Below are positions 7,781 to 16,654 of a DNA stretch of 39,070 nt, one piece after another. Source of the stretch: a virus; IMG/VR virus record IMGVR_UViG_3300044846_002851, positions 1-39,070 of that record; one strand, written 5' to 3'. The notes beneath the pieces were generated by a model. The model worked only from the letters and a program-made list of their open reading frames with translations. It was not told the DNA's origin and searched no databases. Each line of letters starts with the position of its first letter. Positions within the stretch are counted from its first letter, which is position 1. A program made the translations under genes and the position numbers.

Positions 7781-9406
7781 ATGATAACAGTAGGATATTC
7801 GACAAGAACTCATAACCCAGAGTTTATTGAATACTTGAAGAAAAGTTCAGGTTTCAAAAAAATTGAGGTTATTGAAAAAATAAACAATGGTGAAAAATCT
7901 CTTTCAGAGGTTTACAATGAAATACTATCCGAGTCAAAGACGGATATTGTTGTTTTATGTCATGACGACATTTATTTTGATACTAACGCATGGTATAGTA
8001 AATTAATTAAACATTTTGAAAAATCTGATTTCGGTATTATTGGAATGGCCGGAACTACTGAAATGCCTGAAAGCGGTATGTGGTGGGAAAACAGAAAAAA
8101 AATGGTAGGTATTGTTAACCACGAACATGAAGGGAAAAAATGGGAATCAAAATACTCAGAGAGTATTGGTAATAATATTTTTGAAACTGTGATTGTTGAC
8201 GGTCTTTTTATGGCAATTAATAAGAAAAAAATTAAGAAAAACTTTAACGAAAATTTTAAAGGATTTCACTTCTATGATATACCATTTTGTTTTGATAACT
8301 ATTTGGAAGGTGTTAAAGTAGGTGTTATAACAAACATCAGAATAACTCACAAATCTATTGGTCAAACTAATGAACAATGGGAAAAAAACAAAAAATTATT
8401 TGCGGAAACATATAAATCAAATTTACCGGTTAAACTACCATATAACGAACAAAGAAAACTAAAAGTATTATTATCTTGTTTATTCTTTAAAACATTTACT
8501 GGTTCAGAACTTTATGTTTATGAATTAGCAAAAAATTTAATTAAACAAAATTGTGACGTAACCGTAATGTCCCAAATTGGAGGACCATTAACGGACATGG
8601 CAAAAAAACAAGGTATTAAATGTGTTTCTTTTGAAGATGCTCCCGGATTTAAAATGGGGGACGGAAAATGGGGACATAACACAGATAAAGGGTTTCAACC
8701 ATCTCAACCAAATGTAATGTACCGAGTGTCAGAAGTTAATTTTGATTTAATCCATATGCAACATAAACCTGTTGCAGAAAGAATGATTCAATTCTATCCT
8801 GAGATTGATAAAATTTATTCAATTCATTCAGAAGTGATTGAATTGGAAAACCCTATTGAACACAAATCAATTAAAAAATACATTGCAATTAGACCTGAAA
8901 TTAAAGATTATTTAATTAATTTTTTCCAAATACCTGACGAGAAGATTGAAGTTATTTATAATCCTATTGATAATGAAAAATTCAAGCCAAAATCAATTAA
9001 GGAAGAAAATAGCGTTCTTTTTGTTGGAACAATTGATTACCTACGAAAAGAAACAATCTTAGATTTAATGGAACGAACTAAGGAAGAAGGTAAAGAATTA
9101 TGGTTAGTTGGCGAAGATAAAGGAAATTACCTACAACAAGTATTGTTTGAAACTCACGTAAAACATTTTTCACCAACATGGAATGTGGAATCATTTATTT
9201 CTAAATGTTCTGAAACGGCAGGCGTTCAGTTAGGAAGAACAACTATTGAAGGTTGGTTATGTGGAAAACCGGGATGGATTTATAAAGTTGATTCAGGAGG
9301 ATTTATTTTAAATAAAGAAAAGTTTGAGGTACCGACAGATTTAGAAAAATATTACGCATCAACTGTCTCAAAACAAATAAAAGAAGAATACATTAAAATA
9401 TTATAA
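7781..9406 (+). CDS. Bifunctional glycosyltransferase: GT-A (GT2-like) fused to GT-B (GT4-like)
   Basis: At 541 residues this carries two transferase modules. Residues 1-210 look like a GT2-type GT-A domain: ITVGYSTRTHNPEF at the start, the metal/donor motif VLCHDDIYF (H61-D62-D63) and a late FHFYDIPFCFDNYLEG region. From about residue 226, KVLLSCLFFKTFTGSELYVYELAKNL opens a GT-B enzyme, with KIEVIYNPIDNEKF at the inter-domain boundary and SVLFVGTIDYLRKE starting the donor domain. The C-terminal donor motif includes GRTTIEGWLCGKP. Such fusions usually add two consecutive sugars. It lies 1 base after the dUTPase and 1 base before the dehydrogenase. Confidence 0.8.
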   Translation: MITVGYSTRTHNPEFIEYLKKSSGFKKIEVIEKINNGEKSLSEVYNEILSESKTDIVVLCHDDIYFDTNAWYSKLIKHFEKSDFGIIGMAGTTEMPESGMWWENRKKMVGIVNHEHEGKKWESKYSESIGNNIFETVIVDGLFMAINKKKIKKNFNENFKGFHFYDIPFCFDNYLEGVKVGVITNIRITHKSIGQTNEQWEKNKKLFAETYKSNLPVKLPYNEQRKLKVLLSCLFFKTFTGSELYVYELAKNLIKQNCDVTVMSQIGGPLTDMAKKQGIKCVSFEDAPGFKMGDGKWGHNTDKGFQPSQPNVMYRVSEVNFDLIHMQHKPVAERMIQFYPEIDKIYSIHSEVIELENPIEHKSIKKYIAIRPEIKDYLINFFQIPDEKIEVIYNPIDNEKFKPKSIKEENSVLFVGTIDYLRKETILDLMERTKEEGKELWLVGEDKGNYLQQVLFETHVKHFSPTWNVESFISKCSETAGVQLGRTTIEGWLCGKPGWIYKVDSGGFILNKEKFEVPTDLEKYYASTVSKQIKEEYIKIL

Positions 9407-9407
9407 G

Positions 9408-10565
9408 ATGAGGATTGGAGTTATTGGCGCAAATACATTAGGGGTGGCGTTTTCATTACTTTGTGAAAATGCGGGATACGATGTTATAATTTATGATGAA
9501 AATGAAGATACCATTTTTAATATAAATCAAGAAATTTTTAACACAAAAGAACCATTGATTCAAAAAATGTTATTTGAGTCAGTCGATTTTTCGGGTACTA
9601 CAAATGTAATTGACTTAATAGAAAAATGTAATACTATCTTTACGTTTGTTGATACGGTTCCAACATTAGAAGGAGGGAACGATACCACAAAAGTTTTTGA
9701 AGTTGTCAATCATTTTTTTACCGTATCTCAATTAGACAAACCAATTCATAATAAAAAATTTATAATTGGCTCTACAATGAATCCCGGAGAAACCGAACAA
9801 ATTCAAGAAAAGTTACATATGTTTAACATACAAGTTGCGTATTGTCCGTCAATGTCATCAGAAGGTAATATAATTAACGGGTACTACAATTCAGATATGG
9901 TTATTGTTGGGTCAGAATACCAAGAATTGTCAAACGAACTAATGAGGTTATTCTCTAAAATACAACCAAATGGACTTAATATTTATACTATGTCTTCAAA
10001 AGCTGCTGAAATTACTAAACTATCAATAAACACTTTCTCATCAATGAAAATAAGTTTTATTAATATGTTAGGGGATTTATTCGTTAAATCCGGTTTGGAA
10101 AATGAAAGTGGTCTTATTTTAAGTACAATAGGTAAAGATTCAAGAGTTGGAACAAAATCATTAAAATACGGATTTGGATATGGGGGTATTAATCTCCCGA
10201 GAGATACAAAAACGTTAACTGATTATTTAACAAAATACGATATAGACACAACATTAATTACATCAATTAAAGAAAGTAATGAAAATCATTCCAAATTCTT
10301 AAAAGAACATTACATATCTCAAAACCCAAATAAAGACATTCCTTTTATTATTGAAGACATAGGGTTTAAGAAAGGTACGGACAATTTAGTTAATTCACAA
10401 CCGTGGAATCTTTGTATTGAATTACTCAATGAAGGATATCATATTGGAGTAATTGATAACCACCAACTCGGTAATCAATTCAATGAATTGTCTTTGTCTT
10501 ATAATAACAGACTTAAATTTTATAAATCAGGGACAAAACCTGAAGGATATCTAATCAAACTATAA
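9408..10565 (+). CDS. UDP-glucose/GDP-mannose dehydrogenase family protein lacking the catalytic cysteine
   Basis: The 385-residue protein has the family architecture. It has an N-terminal NAD-binding Rossmann domain (MRIGVIGANTLGVAFS), a central helix with AEITKLSINTF (K204 and N208 in the expected places), and a C-terminal UDP-binding-type domain. In the family the thiol nucleophile sits in a motif like GFGGxCxPKD. Here the matching segment is GFGYGGINLPRD, so Asn262 occupies the cysteine position (codon AAT). The PEFLxEG segment is also altered to PSMSSEG. It may therefore be a dehydrogenase with altered chemistry or a sugar-nucleotide binding protein. Its stop overlaps the next start by one base. 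Confidence 0.8.
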   Translation: MRIGVIGANTLGVAFSLLCENAGYDVIIYDENEDTIFNINQEIFNTKEPLIQKMLFESVDFSGTTNVIDLIEKCNTIFTFVDTVPTLEGGNDTTKVFEVVNHFFTVSQLDKPIHNKKFIIGSTMNPGETEQIQEKLHMFNIQVAYCPSMSSEGNIINGYYNSDMVIVGSEYQELSNELMRLFSKIQPNGLNIYTMSSKAAEITKLSINTFSSMKISFINMLGDLFVKSGLENESGLILSTIGKDSRVGTKSLKYGFGYGGINLPRDTKTLTDYLTKYDIDTTLITSIKESNENHSKFLKEHYISQNPNKDIPFIIEDIGFKKGTDNLVNSQPWNLCIELLNEGYHIGVIDNHQLGNQFNELSLSYNNRLKFYKSGTKPEGYLIKL

Positions 10566-11230
10566 TGAAATTATTAATTAAATTCCCAACAAGAAATCGT
10601 AAGAATAAATTTTTTACAGTATTAAAACAATATCAAAGATTATGTGAAGATATTGAAAACACATTTTTTTTAATAACTTTAGATAATGATGATGATGAAA
10701 TGAATTCACCTGAGGTTGCCGATATTTTTACCACCTTTAAGAATATAAAATATGTTTATGGAGATAGTACCTCTAAAATTCATGCAATAAATAGAGACCT
10801 TGAAACTGTTGACGAATGGGATATTGTTTTATTAGCATCAGATGATATGACACCAAAAGTTAAAGGGTATGACAATATCATTCGTAATAAAATGAAAGAA
10901 CATTATCCTGACACTGATGGTGTATTATGGTTTAATGACGGTCACCAAGGAAACAATTTAAACACTTTATGTATTTTAGGTAAAAAATACTACGAAAGAT
11001 TTAACTACATTTATCATCCTGAATATAAATCTGTTTGGTCGGATAATGAATTTATGTTGGTTGGAAATATATTGAAAAAACAAACCTACTTTGATGAGGT
11101 TATTATTGAACACGAACATCCTGATTGGGGATACGGCAAACGAGATAATATTCATCAAGTAAATTCTACAAATGAAAGTCACGATAGAAACTTATTCTTA
11201 ACTCGAAAACAAAATAACTTTTATCTATGA
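10565..11230 (+). CDS. Putative GT-A glycosyltransferase
   Basis: A 221-residue protein with a GT2-like beginning, LLIKFPTRNRKNKFFTVLKQYQ, and an acidic motif in DIVLLASDDMTPKVKGYD that corresponds to the DxD region binding metal and nucleotide-sugar. A later WSDNEFMLVGNI followed by HEHPDWGYGKRDNIHQ fits the acceptor side of such enzymes. It is somewhat shorter than usual GT2 proteins. The stop overlaps the next ATG by 4 bases. Donor sugar unknown. Confidence 0.65.
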   Translation: MKLLIKFPTRNRKNKFFTVLKQYQRLCEDIENTFFLITLDNDDDEMNSPEVADIFTTFKNIKYVYGDSTSKIHAINRDLETVDEWDIVLLASDDMTPKVKGYDNIIRNKMKEHYPDTDGVLWFNDGHQGNNLNTLCILGKKYYERFNYIYHPEYKSVWSDNEFMLVGNILKKQTYFDEVIIEHEHPDWGYGKRDNIHQVNSTNESHDRNLFLTRKQNNFYL

Positions 11231-11880
11231 AAAAAATAATAAGTTATTCCCTTTGGGGGGATAACCCTAAGTACACAATAGGCGCTATTAAAAACGCTGA
11301 ATTAACACCAATCATTTATCCCGGATGGATTTCAAGATTTTATTGTGGTGAGTCTGTCCCAACGGATATTATCAAAACATTAATTTCTTTACCACACACT
11401 GAAGTTATTATGATGGATGTAGATGGGGATTGGACAGGTATGTTTTGGAGATTTTACGCTTGTGAAGACTCAGATATAATGTTATCAAGAGATACTGACT
11501 CAAGACTAAGTTTAAGAGAAAAATTGGCGGTTGACGAATGGTTATCATCTGATAAAGATTTTCATATAATGAGAGACCACCCTTACCACAACACCGAAAT
11601 TTTAGGAGGTATGTGGGGAGTAAGAAATGGTTTATTAAAAAATATAAAAGAATTAATTAAAGACTACACTAAAGGTGATTTTTGGCAAGTTGACCAAAAT
11701 TTTTTAAGAGAAAAAATACACCCATTAGTTATTAATGATAGTTTTACTCACGATTCTTATTTGAATTACACACCTAACTCAAGACCATTTCCATCGGAAA
11801 GAATAAATAGAGAATTTGTTGGTGACGTTTTTGATGAAAACGAAAATAGACACCCTGATTATTATTTAAAAATTTATTAA
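11227..11880 (+). CDS. Putative glycosyltransferase with DxD motif
   Basis: This 217-residue protein starts MKKIISYSLWGDNPKY and contains MFWRFYACEDSDIMLSRDTD, where RDTDSR (D89, D91) is a plausible DxD metal-binding motif. I recall this opening and RDTDSR pattern from proteins of unknown specificity in polysaccharide clusters. A later GGMWGVRNG and DQNFLREKIHP are also typical of that group. It lies between other GT-A type genes and overlaps the previous stop by 4 bases. Assignment as a transferase is by motif and neighbourhood. Confidence 0.6.
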   Translation: MKKIISYSLWGDNPKYTIGAIKNAELTPIIYPGWISRFYCGESVPTDIIKTLISLPHTEVIMMDVDGDWTGMFWRFYACEDSDIMLSRDTDSRLSLREKLAVDEWLSSDKDFHIMRDHPYHNTEILGGMWGVRNGLLKNIKELIKDYTKGDFWQVDQNFLREKIHPLVINDSFTHDSYLNYTPNSRPFPSERINREFVGDVFDENENRHPDYYLKIY

Positions 11881-11887
11881 AACAATC

Positions 11888-12550
11888 ATGACATTAACCA
11901 TATTAATTTGTGTTCATAGTATCAATAATTTTAACGATGAACTATTAAACAAAGCAATATTATCATTAGTTAATCAAACATATAAAGAATTTAAAACAGT
12001 GATTGTTTTAGATGAATGTTGGAGTAATACTAAAGAAATGATTACCTCATCAAATTACGATTTGGATTTAACAATATTAACAAGAGATAAAAAACAAGGT
12101 TTATCTTATGCTAAAAATTATGGATTATATCATATTAACACTGAATGGGTAGGATTTTTAGATGCGGATGATTTGTACCTTCCAAATAAACTTGAGAAAC
12201 AAGTTGATTATATTATGAACAACAAAGTTGATTTTTTAGGTACAAAATCTTGGTATATTGACGGATTAAATGAAAAAAATTTATACACTAATTGGGATTT
12301 AACCAATAATGAAATTCCAAATTATGAAAATCATGAAGAAATTAAAAGTGAAATTTTTAATTCAAATGTATTAACTCATGGTTCTATGTTGTTTAGAAAA
12401 GAATGTATTAATATATTAAATGGATACCAAGATGTTAGAGGTGCCGAAGATTGGGATTTATGGAAAAGAGGAATTTCGAGTGATTTTATTTTTCACCAAT
12501 TACAAGATAAACTTTATATCTATAGAAGAGGGACTAGCGTTCCATTATAA
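11888..12550 (+). CDS. Family 2 glycosyltransferase (GT2)
   Basis: A 220-residue classical GT2 core. LTILICVHSINNFNDELLNKAILSLVNQTY is the usual nucleotide-binding opening, shown here by residues 3-32. GLSYAKNYGL is the helix after the third strand, and FLDADDLYLP (D92, D94, D95) is the DxD region. EDWDLWKRG near the C-terminus is the typical catalytic-base ED motif. There is no membrane tail, so it acts in the cytoplasm on a soluble or peripheral acceptor. Donor unknown. Confidence 0.85.
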   Translation: MTLTILICVHSINNFNDELLNKAILSLVNQTYKEFKTVIVLDECWSNTKEMITSSNYDLDLTILTRDKKQGLSYAKNYGLYHINTEWVGFLDADDLYLPNKLEKQVDYIMNNKVDFLGTKSWYIDGLNEKNLYTNWDLTNNEIPNYENHEEIKSEIFNSNVLTHGSMLFRKECINILNGYQDVRGAEDWDLWKRGISSDFIFHQLQDKLYIYRRGTSVPL

Positions 12551-12570
12551 TCAATAAAATAATTTAAAAA

Positions 12571-13479
12571 ATGTATAAATTAATAAATAACAATACGTTA
12601 TTATATCGTAGTGAAAAAATAAATTACCTAAAATCTTTGGAATATGCAAAAAGTTTAGAAAAAAAAGAAATTGATAAACTGATATTTCATTCTTTTTGGA
12701 GAGTACCTAAAGACTTTGGTTTAAAACAAGCATCGGCGATTAAATCAATTATTGTTGCACATAAACATAAACTAGATAAGGTTGAGATAAATTTATGGTC
12801 GAATATTGATTTATCGAATAATAGTTATTTCCAAGAAATTTCAAAATATGTTAATTTAAAAATTTGGGATATGAGTGAAGAAATTAAAAACACTACTCTC
12901 GAAGATTGTTATTTCTTAAAAAATTCGGAATCAGTTAATGATGACTTTTGTTGGCTTGAAGGGGATTTATTTAGATTATTAGTATTACATAAATATGGTG
13001 GATTTTACATTGATATGGATGTATTAGTATTGAGAGATATGTCTCCATTAAATGATTTAGAATTTCTATACCAATGGGGGCCAACCGGATTTAAGTGTTT
13101 TCACACTGACACTATTGACCCTAATTTTAGGATGAACGGAGCAATTATGAGATTGAATAAAGGGTCGGATTTATCATTAGAATTTTTAGAAATTTTAAAA
13201 GTAATTCCACCTATAAAAAATACCACAAGATGGGGTAGTGAATTATATTCCAAAACTATCAGAAATGAAGTGTTAGCATTACCTTGTATTTGGTTTAATT
13301 CTGAATGGGGGTATGAAGATACTGTATTAGAACCATTTAAAAAAATTGATAATATTAAATTTTTTGACGGAGCGTTTACTTGGCATTGGCATAATAGATG
13401 GGATGAACCAATAGAGATTGACTCTAAATTTGATATTTTACATAAACAACACGACAAAGAATTTAAATTAATTAGTTAA
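12571..13479 (+). CDS. GT32-type glycosyltransferase (DXD sugar-binding family)
   Basis: The 302-residue protein contains the signature of the Gly_transf_sug/GT32 family: IFHSFWRVPKDFG near residue 38, then GDLFRLLVLHKYGGFYIDMD (131-150), in which D148 and D150 form the DxD motif. NGAIMRLNKGS follows and TWHWHNRW lies near the end. Members transfer mannose, galactose or related sugars with retention. No signal anchor is visible, unlike eukaryotic relatives. It starts 20 bases after the preceding stop and abuts the next gene. Confidence 0.85.
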   Translation: MYKLINNNTLLYRSEKINYLKSLEYAKSLEKKEIDKLIFHSFWRVPKDFGLKQASAIKSIIVAHKHKLDKVEINLWSNIDLSNNSYFQEISKYVNLKIWDMSEEIKNTTLEDCYFLKNSESVNDDFCWLEGDLFRLLVLHKYGGFYIDMDVLVLRDMSPLNDLEFLYQWGPTGFKCFHTDTIDPNFRMNGAIMRLNKGSDLSLEFLEILKVIPPIKNTTRWGSELYSKTIRNEVLALPCIWFNSEWGYEDTVLEPFKKIDNIKFFDGAFTWHWHNRWDEPIEIDSKFDILHKQHDKEFKLIS

Positions 13480-14163
13480 ATGAAATACATTTATCACCAT
13501 TTAGGTCTTGGAGACCATATTATTTGTAACGGAATTGTTAGACATTATCGAGAACTCTATGATACAGTTACTGTTTTTTGTAAACCACATTATTTTACTA
13601 ATGTTGAGTATATGTATCGAGACGATAACAATATTATTATTTTACCAATCGGTGAGGATTCTGATGTAATTAATTATATTAATAAAAATAATTTACATTC
13701 AGATTTAATAACTGTCGGTTTTGATAAACCGGGATTCCATAATGCAAAAACATTTGATGAAGGATTTTACAACACGGTTGATTTACCATTTGAATATAGA
13801 TTCTCTAAATTTAAATTTGAACGAAACATTGAGAAAGAATCCGAAGTTTATAATGAATTAAACCCAAATGATGAACCTTACATTTATGTTCATGATGACC
13901 GGGAAAGAGGGTTTGAAATTGATAGAAATAAAATAAATCCTGAGTTAAAAATCATCGAAAATGACAAAAGATTTTTAATGTTTGATATGTTAAAAATTAT
14001 TGAGAATGCAACTGAAGTTCATAGTATGCAAACAGGAATGAAAGACTTAATTAATTCTTTTAATTTTAACAAACCAAAGTTTTACCTACATTGGTATGTT
14101 AGACCATACAACGACAATTACGATAGTATTGGATTAAATAAATTTACTAAAATATTAAAATGA
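13480..14163 (+). CDS. Putative GT-B glycosyltransferase, heptosyltransferase-like
   Basis: This 227-residue protein opens MKYIYHHLGLGDHIICNGIVR, close to the glycine-rich loop of GT9/ADP-heptose transferase-like GT-B enzymes (GLGDxIxxxP/G). It is shorter than a complete GT-B enzyme (usually 330 or more residues), and the C-terminal half keeps only a partial donor domain (YIYVHDDRERGF, ATEVHSMQTGMKDLINSF). It could be a compact transferase or an accessory protein. It overlaps the GT11 gene by 4 bases. Confidence 0.5.
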   Translation: MKYIYHHLGLGDHIICNGIVRHYRELYDTVTVFCKPHYFTNVEYMYRDDNNIIILPIGEDSDVINYINKNNLHSDLITVGFDKPGFHNAKTFDEGFYNTVDLPFEYRFSKFKFERNIEKESEVYNELNPNDEPYIYVHDDRERGFEIDRNKINPELKIIENDKRFLMFDMLKIIENATEVHSMQTGMKDLINSFNFNKPKFYLHWYVRPYNDNYDSIGLNKFTKILK

Positions 14164-14942
14164 ACGGATACGTTTCAAGTCATTTACAAGGAGGGCTAGG
14201 AAATTACCTATTTCAAATTTCCGCAGCCTACGCTGTTTCACTAAAGCATAACAAAGAATTAAAAATTGACACTTCGGATATTTCAACTATCCATAGTCCA
14301 TTAGAGTTATACTCAAATAACATTTTAAGAAATATTCAATTTGGTAATATTGATGAATTTAGATTAATTCATAATTCCGGGCATTCACCAATATCTTATC
14401 TTGAAATACCCGTTACCGAAGGTAATTTAAAATTAGATGGGTATTATCAAAACGAAATGTATTTTAAAGAATATAGAAATGAAATTCTTAATTTGTTTGA
14501 TATTGATGATACAACCAGTCAATATTTAACTGAAAAATATAACTCAATTAATTTTGATAATACTTGTTCAATACACGTTAGAAGAGGTAACTATGTTGAA
14601 AGACAACATTTTCATCCATTACAAACAGTAGAATATTATAAACAAGCAATCTCAATTATCGGTGAAAAAACATTATTTTTAATTTTCTCAGACGATATAG
14701 AATGGTGTAAAATTAATTTAGATTTTATTGAAAATAAAATTTTTATTAGTGGAAATTTGGATTATCAGGACTTATATTTAATGTCGAAGTGTAATCATAA
14801 TATCATTGCTAACTCAAGTTTTAGTTGGTGGGGTGCTTGGTTAAACAAACTTAATGATAAAAAAATAATATACCCATCATTTTGGTTTAATAATGGACCT
14901 GACAGTAGTCAAATAGGTGGAGAAAATTGGATTAAAATTTAA
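14160..14942 (+). CDS. GT11 alpha-1,2-fucosyltransferase-like enzyme (fucose or colitose transfer)
   Basis: GT11 enzymes transfer L-fucose from GDP-fucose, and relatives in E. coli O55-type clusters use GDP-colitose. The 260-residue protein shows GGLGNYLFQISAAYA at residues 11-25, the GDP-binding motif SIHVRRGNYV (H139, R141, R142; the usual Asp is Asn here), FSDDIEWCK, and the C-terminal ANSSFSWWGAWLN. Length is near the family norm. It lies next to the epimerase-reductase and close to ColD-like and Gmd genes, so the donor is probably made by these neighbours. Confidence 0.88.
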   Translation: MNGYVSSHLQGGLGNYLFQISAAYAVSLKHNKELKIDTSDISTIHSPLELYSNNILRNIQFGNIDEFRLIHNSGHSPISYLEIPVTEGNLKLDGYYQNEMYFKEYRNEILNLFDIDDTTSQYLTEKYNSINFDNTCSIHVRRGNYVERQHFHPLQTVEYYKQAISIIGEKTLFLIFSDDIEWCKINLDFIENKIFISGNLDYQDLYLMSKCNHNIIANSSFSWWGAWLNKLNDKKIIYPSFWFNNGPDSSQIGGENWIKI

Positions 14943-14948
14943 AAAATT

Positions 14949-15875
14949 ATGAGAAAATATTTAATAACAGGGTCAAATGGACTTGTGGGTTCATCATTAA
15001 AAAACATACTTGGAGACGGTCATGTCTATCACACAAAAGATGAGGTTGATTTAACTGACTCAAAAAAAACATTAGATTACATAACATATCACGTTAAAAA
15101 TAATGGAGTTAACACTATTATTAATTGTTCCGCAAAAGTAGGTGGGGTACAGGCGAATATGAGAAACAATAAAGGTTTTTTTATAGAAAACTTTATGATA
15201 AATAATAATGTAATTGAAGCTTCCTTTAAAAACGAAATACCTAATTTTGTTAACTTACTATCAACTTGTATTTTTCCGGACGAAAATATAACATTCCCAC
15301 TAACTCCAAATCAAATGGATAATGGGGCACCTCACTTTTCAAATCATGGTTATGCCTATTCAAAAAGAATTGCGGGATACCAAACAAACGTTATCAAAAA
15401 AGTATTAAACGCCAATTGGATATCAGTAATTCCTACTAATGTTTATGGGGTTAATGATAACTTCCATTTAGAGGATGGTCATATGATTCCGGCAATGATA
15501 CACAGAGCGTATCTCTCAAAATTAAAATCAGAAAAAATGGTTGTTTGGGGAGACGGAAGTCCTTTAAGACAAGTAATTCATTCTGATGATTTAGCAAAAT
15601 TAATTTTATGGTCATTAGATAATTGGAAAAATGATGAATCGTTTATGGCAATAAATCCAAACGAACATTCAATTTTAGACATTGCAAATATCATTTGTAA
15701 TACTTTAGAAATCCCAAAAAATGATATTATATTTGATTCGGAAAAACCAATGGGTCAATATAGAAAACCGGCTATTTCTAACGCACCTGAAGATTTTGAA
15801 TTTATATCATTAGAGAATGGTATTAAAAAAACCATTGATTGGTTTATAGAAAATTATGACACAATTAGAAAATAA
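14949..15875 (+). CDS. GDP-L-fucose synthase / GDP-L-colitose synthase-like epimerase-reductase
   Basis: A 308-residue short-chain dehydrogenase of the GDP-fucose synthase type, which epimerises and then reduces a GDP-4-keto-deoxysugar with NADPH. NADP-binding ITGSNGLVG is at 6-14. NLLSTCIFP gives Ser105 and the epimerase Cys107, GYAYSKR gives Tyr135 and Lys139, and GHMIPA gives His178, so every catalytic residue expected from E. coli Fcl is in place. ColC, which makes GDP-colitose, is a homologue of this family, and with a ColD-like gene next door either product is possible. I therefore leave the gene symbol open. Confidence 0.88.
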   Translation: MRKYLITGSNGLVGSSLKNILGDGHVYHTKDEVDLTDSKKTLDYITYHVKNNGVNTIINCSAKVGGVQANMRNNKGFFIENFMINNNVIEASFKNEIPNFVNLLSTCIFPDENITFPLTPNQMDNGAPHFSNHGYAYSKRIAGYQTNVIKKVLNANWISVIPTNVYGVNDNFHLEDGHMIPAMIHRAYLSKLKSEKMVVWGDGSPLRQVIHSDDLAKLILWSLDNWKNDESFMAINPNEHSILDIANIICNTLEIPKNDIIFDSEKPMGQYRKPAISNAPEDFEFISLENGIKKTIDWFIENYDTIRK

Positions 15876-15879
15876 AAGT

Positions 15880-16638
15880 ATGAAAAAATACGATATTGTC
15901 ATAGTGTCTCACGAAAAAGATTTCAATAATATAAAACACATTGTCGAACATTGTGAAAAAAATTTAGAATTTGATTCAATACATTTAATATTAAGTGACC
16001 GTCACCCATATCAACATATGGAATTATTACAAACATTAACTAAAAGACCGGTACACAAACACATTGAAACCGATGTTTTAAAGATAGATAAATCAAGATT
16101 AAGACATAGACCTGAATGGGTTTATCAAATGATGTTAAAAATTTTTCAAAATGTAACAAGTAATGATAATTTTTTAGTAATTGAATCTGATTGTATTATT
16201 TTAAAAAATTTAGAATTCTTTAATGAAGACAAAACTATCTTTTATTTAGGGAGAGACCATTACCACCAACAATATTATACATTTAATCAAAGATTATTGG
16301 GAATTGGTAGAGAATACGACCACTCTTTTATTTCTGAATTTATGATGTATAATAAAAAAGTGGTTAAAGAACTACTAAATAAAACAAACTGTGATACAGT
16401 TGAAGATTTTTTAGAACTTCTTTATCATTATGTTGACGGAGAGAGTTACCCATCAGATTATGACCTATATGGTAATTTTTATTACACCAACTATCCTGAA
16501 AATTTCGAAACAAAAGTATTGAATTTTGATATGTCGGGAAGAAGTGGAAACTATTGGTCCGATTCCGAAATTAAAGGATTAATTAATTTACACCAAGATA
16601 AAGACGCAATTAGTTTTCATTGCTGGGGACATAATTAA
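15880..16638 (+). CDS. DUF6492-like putative glycosyltransferase
   Basis: I start at the ATG at 15880 (MKKYDIVIVSHEKDF), giving 252 residues. A longer in-frame start at 15856 would overlap the previous gene by 20 bases. The protein has a GT-A-like shape: a first strand KYDIVIVSHEKD, then FLVIESDCIILKNLEF with an ESDC motif in place of DxD, and a histidine-rich YHHYV-type acceptor region (GRDHYHQQYYTF). This looks like the DUF6492 group found in polysaccharide clusters. Family recall is moderately certain. Confidence 0.6.
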   Translation: MKKYDIVIVSHEKDFNNIKHIVEHCEKNLEFDSIHLILSDRHPYQHMELLQTLTKRPVHKHIETDVLKIDKSRLRHRPEWVYQMMLKIFQNVTSNDNFLVIESDCIILKNLEFFNEDKTIFYLGRDHYHQQYYTFNQRLLGIGREYDHSFISEFMMYNKKVVKELLNKTNCDTVEDFLELLYHYVDGESYPSDYDLYGNFYYTNYPENFETKVLNFDMSGRSGNYWSDSEIKGLINLHQDKDAISFHCWGHN

Positions 16639-16654
16639 AATAACAAAATAAAAT

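Noticed and set aside
13101-13457. Minus-strand open frame of 118 codons within the GT32-type gene
   Set aside because: Entirely inside a gene with strong motifs; composition is typical of an antisense shadow.
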